DNA from: Spirochaetales bacterium | Lineage (GTDB): Bacteria > Spirochaetota > Spirochaetia > Sphaerochaetales > Sphaerochaetaceae | Direction: 5' to 3' | Length of the DNA stretch: 7,111 bases | Assembly: GCA_017962865.1 (NCBI GenBank) | Contig: JAGCUM010000010.1 | Location: 1-7,111, forward strand | Shown here: positions 1 to 3,852 of the stretch, piece by piece | Numbering within the stretch: the stretch's first letter is position 1 | How the letters are laid out: each line of letters begins with the position of its first letter | Notes under the pieces: generated by a model | What the model saw: the letters and a program-made list of their open reading frames with translations, nothing else | Databases searched by the model: none | Told to the model about the DNA's origin: nothing | Translations under genes and position numbers: made by a program

Positions 1-7
1 ACCTCAG

Positions 8-42
8 AATCTCTAATATTTTCGACACTTTTTCCGTTATAG
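8..42 (+). repeat. Three-copy dispersed repeat, copy A (upstream of hicAB)
   Basis: This is the first of three similar 35-base segments; the others are at 1072-1106 and 5815-5849. All three share (A/T)AAT or AATCTCTAAT-like left ends. A variable block of about 8 bases follows, then CACTTTTTCYGTTATAG-like right ends, at identical spacing. By eye, copies A and C agree at 25 of 35 positions, and eight of the ten differences fall in the variable block. The copy lies about 70 bases upstream of the hicA start. What it does is unknown; a shared leader, a scar of insertion, or decayed coding sequence are all possible. Confidence 0.55.
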
Positions 43-65
43 GAAGTGAGCACAAAAACAGAGTT

Positions 66-99
66 CAACTGTTGTCTTTTTGTGTAAATGTGTGTAAAT
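66..99 (+). promoter_or_regulatory. Candidate hicAB operator/promoter region
   Basis: Two small symmetric or repeated elements precede the hicA ribosome binding site. One is an inverted repeat CAAC-t-GTTG at 66-74. The other is a direct repeat of TGTGTAAAT at 81-89 and 91-99, ten bases apart, about one helical turn. A weak promoter reading is possible, with -35 TTGTCT at 72-77, a 17-base spacer and -10 TAAATT at 95-100; that would leave a very short leader. HicB antitoxins with ribbon-helix-helix domains usually bind their own promoter, so these repeats are reasonable binding sites. That assignment is inference. Confidence 0.3.
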
Positions 100-114
100 T
101 AAAGGAGAAAACAG

Positions 115-297
115 ATGTCGCCTTTGATGTTGGCAAAGAAGGAGCTGAGGAAAAACGGATATGTATTGAAGCGTCGCGGATCAAACCATGACATCTATTT
201 CAATGCAGAAAAGAAAAAAGCCATCCCTTTGAAAAGGCATGACTTCAATGAAAACGATCTTAATTACATCCGCAAGGAGATTGGAGGTTCAAAATGA
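115..297 (+). CDS. hicA: HicA-type mRNA interferase toxin
   Basis: A 60-residue protein of the HicA (YcfA-like) family, small double-stranded-RNA-binding-fold toxins that cleave mRNA until bound by HicB. The family signature is visible: a basic N-terminal helix, then GYVLKRRGSNHDIYF, in which His25 is the expected catalytic histidine. A second conserved block, IPLKRHDF, has His42. Length is normal for the family. The ATG at 115 follows AAAGGAG at 101-107, a good ribosome binding site at ideal spacing. The stop overlaps the start of the next gene by four bases (ATGA at 294-297), the usual hicA-hicB coupling. No truncation or missing key residue is seen, so the toxin should be active. Function is inferred from family resemblance. 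Confidence 0.9.
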   Translation: MSPLMLAKKELRKNGYVLKRRGSNHDIYFNAEKKKAIPLKRHDFNENDLNYIRKEIGGSK

Positions 298-677
298 AAT
301 ACGCATACACGGCAGTAATCAAAGAAGACTCCGGAACATTCTATGTCAGCTTTCCCGATCTGAGCGGATGCATTACCACCGGACATGATCTTCCGGATGC
401 AATCGAACAGGCAACAGATGCCCTGTCAGCCTGGCTATGTGTGGCAGAGGACGAGAAACTTGAAATCCCTGTCCCCTCAAACCAGAGCACAATCAAAAAG
501 GGCGACCGCGATTACCTGGCAGTAATCAGTGCCGATACCCTTAAATACAGAGCAGCCACTGATACACGAGCAGTTCGTAAGAACGTCTCCCTACCGGCAT
601 GGCTTGCCAGACTTGCGGACCAGAGGCGACTCAACTGCTCACAGATTCTCCAGGAAGCGCTCCTCTCCCGGCTTTAA
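294..677 (+). CDS. hicB: HicB-type antitoxin with ribbon-helix-helix domain
   Basis: A 127-residue antitoxin that should neutralise the HicA protein encoded just upstream and repress their shared promoter. Residues 1-60 form the HicB partial RNase-H-like fold; the hallmark FPDLSGCITTGHDLPDAIEQ starts at residue 20. Residues about 93-127 (VRKNVSLPAWLARLA, then CSQILQEALL) look like a ribbon-helix-helix DNA-binding domain, with the beta strand around 95-100 followed by two helices. The start ATG overlaps the hicA stop and is preceded by GGAGG at 283-287. Length and both domains are complete. The G+C of this operon is closer to the lipoprotein region than to the AT-rich higBA module. Naming is confident; DNA binding by this copy is inferred. 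Confidence 0.9.
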   Translation: MKYAYTAVIKEDSGTFYVSFPDLSGCITTGHDLPDAIEQATDALSAWLCVAEDEKLEIPVPSNQSTIKKGDRDYLAVISADTLKYRAATDTRAVRKNVSLPAWLARLADQRRLNCSQILQEALLSRL

Positions 678-686
678 ACAAACCCG

Positions 687-713
687 TAGATGCCGCTAGA
701 TGCCATTGGACCC
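687..713 (+). repeat. TAGATGCC repeat cluster downstream of hicB
   Basis: Two tandem 10-base units, TAGATGCCGC and TAGATGCCAT, lie 10 bases after the hicB stop. The second unit extends into a segment (696-713) that matches 2350-2367 at 15 of 18 positions. The segment GCCGCTAGATGCCA (692-705) also reappears in inverted orientation inside the terminator at 865-889, split by 11 extra bases. Function is unknown; it looks like a small dispersed repeat family. Confidence 0.45.
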
Positions 714-807
714 TATTCGACCTTGTCGTTCCGTAATGCCTATGCCTGAATTGACCTAAAACTTGACAACTGCTCCACATCCTTTTATTATTTAGCTGTA
801 AAAGAAA

Positions 808-837
808 AGGCTACCCGAAGCGGTCAGCCTGTCTTTT
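808..837 (+). terminator. Intrinsic terminator after hicAB
   Basis: A hairpin with arms AGGCTACC (808-815) and GGT-c-AGCCT (822-830, one bulged C) closes a six-base loop. It is followed by GTCTTTT. AAAAG at 800-804 upstream can extend the stem against CTTTT. It lies 131 bases past the hicB stop, so it would end hicAB transcripts. The T-run is short, and this is the weaker of two successive candidates. Confidence 0.5.
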
Positions 838-859
838 GCCAGTTTTTATTACTCATAAT

Positions 860-898
860 CGCCGTGGCATCTGGGCAATATCTAGCGGCGTTTTTTTT
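860..898 (+). terminator. Second terminator, long-loop hairpin with eight T
   Basis: CGCCG (860-864) pairs with CGGCG (886-890) and is followed directly by eight T (891-898), a typical Rho-independent 3' end on the + strand. The 21-base loop contains TGGCATCT and ATCTAG. Together with the stem these form an interrupted inverted copy of the TAGATGCC repeat found at 692-705. Confidence 0.6.
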
Positions 899-1136
899 GT
901 CCTTATGAGTACGAATGATCATCAGCACAAGCTGTACGACACCGACCACAAGTTCTGAAACAGTCGACCGGTCTTGCAGTGTTACAATCATGTCTTTTTA
1001 CAATGACCGCGATTGTTGTTATTCCAACAAATTCTACAAGTATCAGAGAATCTTTTCTAAAAAAACTCGAAAATCTCTAATAAAAAGAGCAGTTTTTCTG
1101 TCTATATCCATTGAGGGAAACCTCGAAGGAGTTGAT
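899..1136. other. Gene-poor stretch between hicAB and higBA
   Basis: Together with 678-898 this makes more than 450 bases without a convincing gene. Open stretches exist in all three + frames but none has a good ribosome binding site, and their predicted peptides are rich in Cys, Ser and Thr, as expected of chance reading. One item stands out: ATG at 905 opens MSTNDHQHKLYDTDHKF before a stop at 956, which faintly resembles the first residues of Rpn-type nucleases. Copy B of the three-copy repeat lies at 1072-1106. The region looks like decayed or stitched DNA rather than a functional gene. Confidence 0.5.
1072..1106 (+). repeat. Three-copy dispersed repeat, copy B (upstream of higBA)
   Basis: AATCTCTAAT at 1072-1081 is identical to copy A. 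TTTTTCTGT at 1093-1101 is shared with copy C; the end then reads CTATA, with an apparent extra base relative to TATAG in the other two copies. The whole segment is in the same orientation as copies A and C and lies about 95 bases upstream of higB. Confidence 0.5.
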
Positions 1137-1190
1137 ATGGAAAAAACTGACTTGATTTTTAATAGCTTAAAAGTTATTGTTCAAGAGTAG
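1137..1190 (+). CDS. Possible 17-residue leader peptide or remnant before higB
   Basis: ATG at 1137 opens MEKTDLIFNSLKVIVQE and stops at 1188-1190. AAGGAG at 1128-1133 is an excellent ribosome binding site with a short 3-base spacer. The stop codon TAG overlaps the ribosome binding site of higB (TAGGAG, 1188-1193), so translation of this peptide could couple to the toxin. The same frame is open further upstream, reading SISIEGNLEGVD before the ATG. The peptide could therefore be the tail of a lost antitoxin-like or other gene rather than a real leader. No homolog is recognised. Confidence 0.25.
   Translation: MEKTDLIFNSLKVIVQE
1152..1180 (+). promoter_or_regulatory. Likely higBA promoter with embedded palindromic operator
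   Basis: A -35 candidate TTGATT (1152-1157), a 17-base spacer and a -10 candidate TATTGT (1175-1180) each match four of six consensus bases. An imperfect palindrome spans 1161-1178 with arms AATA-g-CTT and AAG-t-TATT around AA, placed between and over the promoter elements. HigA-type antitoxins usually repress their own promoter through such palindromes, so this is the natural operator candidate. The predicted leader is short, about 14 bases. Confidence 0.4.
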
Positions 1191-1200
1191 GAGAATGATT

Positions 1201-1560
1201 ATGTACAGAATCATTTTCTACAAAACACAAACTGGCAAAGAACCAGTTCTAGATTTCATCAGAGATCTGAAAAAACGGAGAGATAAAGATGCGAGAATCA
1301 ATGCAGCCAAAATCAATGATTATATTGAAATACTTAGTACTTGCGGTAAGGCTGCAGGAGAACCGTTCATCAAACCAGTCAGTGGTGAAATCTGGGAGCT
1401 GAGACCGATAAAGAACCGAATTCTTTTTGCTGCTTTTGATGGAGATTGTTTTGTTCTACTTCACTGTTTCATCAAGAAAACAAATAAGACCCCGCATAGC
1501 GAGATAGAGAAAGCAAAAAAGGAATTTGAGGATTTCAAGAGGAGAAGCGTAAATGGCTGA
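1201..1560 (+). CDS. higB: HigB/RelE-superfamily toxin (phage Gp49-like)
   Basis: A 119-residue toxin of the RelE/ParE superfamily, HigB or phage-derived Gp49-like branch, whose members cleave mRNA, usually on the ribosome. Visible hallmarks are an N-terminal strand YRIIFYKT, then PVLDFIRDL (15-23), then EIWELRP with Arg68. Arg73 in KNRILFAAF, the strand FVLLHCFIKKT (84-94) and TPHSEIEKA (97-105) complete the pattern. I chose the ATG at 1201 because TAGGAG (1188-1193) sits 7 bases before it; earlier in-frame ATGs at 1195 and 1177 lie too close to or before that site. The gene overlaps the antitoxin gene by 8 bases. It is much more AT-rich than the lipoprotein genes (roughly 36% G+C over its first 100 bases by hand count), suggesting separate acquisition. 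All expected segments are present. Confidence 0.88.
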   Translation: MYRIIFYKTQTGKEPVLDFIRDLKKRRDKDARINAAKINDYIEILSTCGKAAGEPFIKPVSGEIWELRPIKNRILFAAFDGDCFVLLHCFIKKTNKTPHSEIEKAKKEFEDFKRRSVNG

Positions 1561-1825
1561 AGAATGGACAAATTGGAGTGATGCACGAAATGAACTCTTT
1601 ACCCCCGAAGAGAACGCAGCAAGTGATCTTCGTGTAGCCCTCATGGTAGAACTTATCAAAGCACGGAACGAGAAAGGAATCTCTCAGAAAGAGCTTGAAC
1701 GACTGAGTGGAGTAAGCCAGCCTGTTATTGCCAGAATGGAAAGAGGAACAACGAAACCCCAGATTGACACCATGATTAAAGTGCTCACCCCTCTGGGCAA
1801 GAAACTGGCAATCGTCCCAATGTAA
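1553..1825 (+). CDS. higA: HigA-type antitoxin, Xre-family HTH
   Basis: A 90-residue partner of the HigB-type toxin. Residues 30-80 form an Xre/Cro-type helix-turn-helix: the first helix is around 30-41, the SQKELERLSG helix is 44-53, and the recognition helix SQPVIARMERG is 55-65. TKPQIDTMIKVLTPLGKKLAIVP then closes the domain. The first 28 residues (MAEEWTNWSDARNELFTPEE) are the acidic extension typical of these antitoxins and likely contact the toxin. AGGAG at 1540-1544 precedes the ATG, which lies inside the end of higB. The protein should bind the toxin and repress the promoter through the palindrome at 1161-1178. The gene ends 34 bases from the stop of a convergent lipoprotein gene, with no clear terminator between them. 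Confidence 0.9.
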   Translation: MAEEWTNWSDARNELFTPEENAASDLRVALMVELIKARNEKGISQKELERLSGVSQPVIARMERGTTKPQIDTMIKVLTPLGKKLAIVPM

Positions 1826-1859
1826 GAGCATTGAAATATTCTCACAGTCGACCGCAAGA

Positions 1860-2303
1860 CTATTCCAGCTTTATAGTCACATTCCCGCTACCGAGCAGAT
1901 CAGTCATTTCCTTCTGTGAAAGATCGACATGCCCCAGCCTGGTATAAGCCCACGAATTGGAACCGTAGAAGATTACTATCTGATTTCCCGAATACAGAAC
2001 GATATCTCCGAACCCGGTATCCGTCTGTTTGTCCGAGCGCACAATGCTCTGCCCGATGGATCCGACCTGCTCGAACCCGCCGTACATCGACATGCTGACA
2101 GTCAGCGGGCACAAAGCCTTCAGGGCCTCAACCGATGCATTCTTCTCCCACGTCACGGGAACCACAGTATTTCCGATCGACAGCTTCATATCCACAACCT
2201 CTTGTGCATGACTTTCCGGCACCGCAGCAGGCACACTTTCCCTCGAAGCACAGCCCGATACCGCTAAGACCGCAATAATCAAAAGAATCCCGAATGCCTT
2301 CAT
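1860..2303 (-). CDS. Lipoprotein with cyclophilin-like fold domain
   Basis: A 147-residue secreted lipoprotein. Residues 1-17 are a signal peptide with lipobox V15-S16-G17-C18, so Cys18 should be lipidated and anchored to a membrane. A short Ala/Pro/Glu-rich linker follows to about residue 38. Residues 39-145 match the small cyclophilin-like family typified by TM1367: MKLSIGNTVVPVTWEKN, then SMYGGFEQVGSIGQSI (72-87), then GDIVLYSGNQIVIFYG (99-114) and RLGHV. Members have a cyclophilin-type barrel but generally lack proven prolyl isomerase activity, and their role is unknown. GAGG (2313-2316) precedes the ATG by nine bases, and an extended -10 box lies just upstream, so the gene is transcribed separately from the CotH-like gene upstream. 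It converges with higA. Confidence 0.85.
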   Translation of the reverse strand: MKAFGILLIIAVLAVSGCASRESVPAAVPESHAQEVVDMKLSIGNTVVPVTWEKNASVEALKALCPLTVSMSMYGGFEQVGSIGQSIVRSDKQTDTGFGDIVLYSGNQIVIFYGSNSWAYTRLGHVDLSQKEMTDLLGSGNVTIKLE

Positions 2304-2322
2304 GCGTTATAACCTCACCCTC

Positions 2323-2331
2323 ATTATATCA
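2323..2331 (-). promoter_or_regulatory. Extended -10 promoter for the cyclophilin-like lipoprotein
   Basis: On the - strand the sequence reads TGATATAAT, a perfect TATAAT with the TGn extension. No good -35 hexamer is found 16-18 bases upstream, which an extended -10 can tolerate. The predicted transcript would start near 2316, leaving a leader of only about 13 bases that begins at the ribosome binding site. Readthrough from the CotH-like gene, whose stop lies 72 bases upstream, remains possible because no terminator is seen between them. Confidence 0.5.
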
Positions 2332-2349
2332 CATCGGAAACCGAAACCG

Positions 2350-2386
2350 TTAGATGCCATTCGATCCTGTAGATGTCAATAGACCC
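2350..2386 (+). repeat. TAGATGCC repeat copy at the 3' end of the CotH-like gene
   Basis: TAGATGCCATT at 2351-2361 equals 697-707, and the surrounding 2350-2367 agrees with 696-713 at 15 of 18 positions. A degenerate second unit, TAGATGTCAATAGACCC, follows at 2370-2386 and runs into the last codons of the CotH-like gene on the opposite strand. As at the first site, the repeat sits at the 3' end of a gene. Its function is unknown. Confidence 0.4.
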
Positions 2387-3845
2387 AGTCGGGACCGCCC
2401 ATCTCGAAGACAACCAGATCAGAGGCATCGACCTTGTCCTGATCTCGCTGGTCAGCGTTGCGGGTGGCAAGCTTTCCGTCCAGTTGCAACCTGATGCTCT
2501 GTGCCCTGCGCTTGCAGAACTCGACAAGAGTCTCGAATCCTCTCTCGAATGCGTCAAGGTCATAGAAAGCAGTCGGATCCTTTTCGACATAGGGCAGAAT
2601 CAGATCGTGCATTGCCCTTGCCTCCTCTTCGAACTTTCCGGACTCGAAATAGGCAATCAGATCATCGAGAGCATCATGATATGCAGCAAGATACTGCGGG
2701 TCATTTACAATCCAGCTCCACATCGGGCGGCTGTCGTCCTCGATCAAGAACAGAGGCGAATCGATACCCTGATTCAGGATATCCGTAGCATTTTCTATCG
2801 CCATGTTGGTGATTGCGGGCACGAATGTAGCATACGACAGATTGTAATCCCACGGGAGCAGACCCAGCTTTCCGTCGTGAATGAAGAGAACCAGGTTATG
2901 CAGCATCCCCGCGGTATAGCTGTCGTAGTTGAGCAGGAAATTGTGGGCTGCAAAGAACGAAATGATCTGTGCGGTATGCAGGTAATCTTCAAGATCGGTA
3001 CCGGTTGACAGGTGCTTCAGGGCGGCTATGACCGCCAGGTTGTCGGCCTCCTTGGCCTTGGTTTCGTTGTTCTTGAAGATATCGGGATAGCTTGCTATAT
3101 CATCATCCTTGTAGGCAAGATCCGAGCCATGGGTTTCCTTTGCCATCGGAAGACCGTTTGCCCTTACGGCATTGACCTTCTCTACAGTCAGGCCCAGGTC
3201 GCTGCTCTCGGGTTTGTAGATGACGCCTTCTCCACCGAGTGTTCTGTCCAGGAAGCTCTCGGCCTCATCCTCGACTGCTAAGTAGAGTCCCCGGTCCTCG
3301 CCGTTGACGGTCAGCCAGACGAAGCTGGTCAGAGGAGCATCCACGCCAGCCTGCCTGAAGATCTCATAGCTGAAGTAGTCCTTCATGTAGGTGGTATCGT
3401 AGAAGCCGTTGTGCAGGTTCAGCTTGTTGAGCCCGTGGTAGGTCTGGTTCTTGTCGTACTTGCTGAAGTTCACCTTGTAGCTGTATCTGGAAAGCCCGTC
3501 TGCAGCCACGAATGCAAGGCTGGAATTGCCCTTGGTGGCAACGGAGACCTCATCGAAGAGCTCGCCGTCGATCTCGATGCTTGCCTTGTACTTCGTCTTC
3601 TCAAGCGGATTGGCCAGAAGGTCATCCCAATCGGCCTCGGCAATGGTAATATCAACCCTATGCACATAGGAGGAATCGAACAGCGTGTCCTCATACGTGT
3701 GCGCAGCCTCAGAAGCACCCGACGCAGCCCCAACCGAATCAGAAGCAGCCTCAGAAGCACCCGAAGCACTCCCAGTGCTCGCGCACCCCGTCAGGAAGAA
3801 AACAACAGAAACAGTAAAAACAAACCAAACAAAACCTTTTTTCAT
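2376..3845 (-). CDS. CotH-kinase-family lipoprotein
   Basis: A 489-residue surface lipoprotein of the CotH family, atypical secreted kinases first known from Bacillus spore coats. Residues 1-20 are a signal peptide with lipobox L18-T19-G20-C21. Residues 22-49 are an Ala/Ser/Gly linker with a duplicated ASGASEAA. Residues 60-400 carry the CotH domain: KYKASIEIDGE, VATKGNSSL, KLNLHNGFYDTTYMKDYFSY (141-160), WLTVNGEDRGLYLAVED, and VIYKP. The catalytic/metal-region signatures follow: N306-Y307-D308, H316-N317 and PWDYNLSY (331-338). These match the family pattern NxD, HN and PWDxD, with Asn replacing the last Asp. It is longer than B. subtilis CotH because of the anchor and C-terminal tail. It follows the lipase-like gene by 7 bases and is probably translationally coupled to it. 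Targets are unknown; a role in phosphorylating surface proteins is inference. Confidence 0.88.
   Translation of the reverse strand: MKKGFVWFVFTVSVVFFLTGCASTGSASGASEAASDSVGAASGASEAAHTYEDTLFDSSYVHRVDITIAEADWDDLLANPLEKTKYKASIEIDGELFDEVSVATKGNSSLAFVAADGLSRYSYKVNFSKYDKNQTYHGLNKLNLHNGFYDTTYMKDYFSYEIFRQAGVDAPLTSFVWLTVNGEDRGLYLAVEDEAESFLDRTLGGEGVIYKPESSDLGLTVEKVNAVRANGLPMAKETHGSDLAYKDDDIASYPDIFKNNETKAKEADNLAVIAALKHLSTGTDLEDYLHTAQIISFFAAHNFLLNYDSYTAGMLHNLVLFIHDGKLGLLPWDYNLSYATFVPAITNMAIENATDILNQGIDSPLFLIEDDSRPMWSWIVNDPQYLAAYHDALDDLIAYFESGKFEEEARAMHDLILPYVEKDPTAFYDLDAFERGFETLVEFCKRRAQSIRLQLDGKLATRNADQRDQDKVDASDLVVFEMGGPDWVY
3703..3764 (-). repeat. 20-base direct repeat in the lipoprotein linker
   Basis: A perfect 20-base repeat occurs at 3703-3722 and 3745-3764, 42 bases (14 codons) apart and in frame. 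It encodes the twin ASGASEAA-containing segments just after the lipidated cysteine of the CotH-like protein. Such in-frame repeats can expand or contract by slippage, changing tether length. Confidence 0.75.
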
Positions 3846-3852
3846 AACTCAA

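Noticed and set aside
1087..1107. AAAAA-gagcag-TTTTT as an RNA hairpin in repeat copy B
   Set aside because: The pairing is not preserved in copy A, so the repeat is not conserved as this structure.
915..1190. Open frame of 91 codons upstream of higB
   Set aside because: No ribosome binding site at 915, composition rich in Cys/Ser/Thr, and it runs through a repeat copy; only the last 17 codons have a plausible start.
1826..1859. Possible bidirectional terminator between higA and the convergent lipoprotein gene
   Set aside because: The 34-base gap has no stable hairpin followed by T-runs on either strand.
2304..2375. GTTAGAT at 2349-2355 fits an integron attC core, and two TA modules lie nearby, as in cassette arrays
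   Set aside because: No matching partner core, no paired imperfect palindrome of attC type, no integrase, and the spacing and gene orientations do not form a cassette array.
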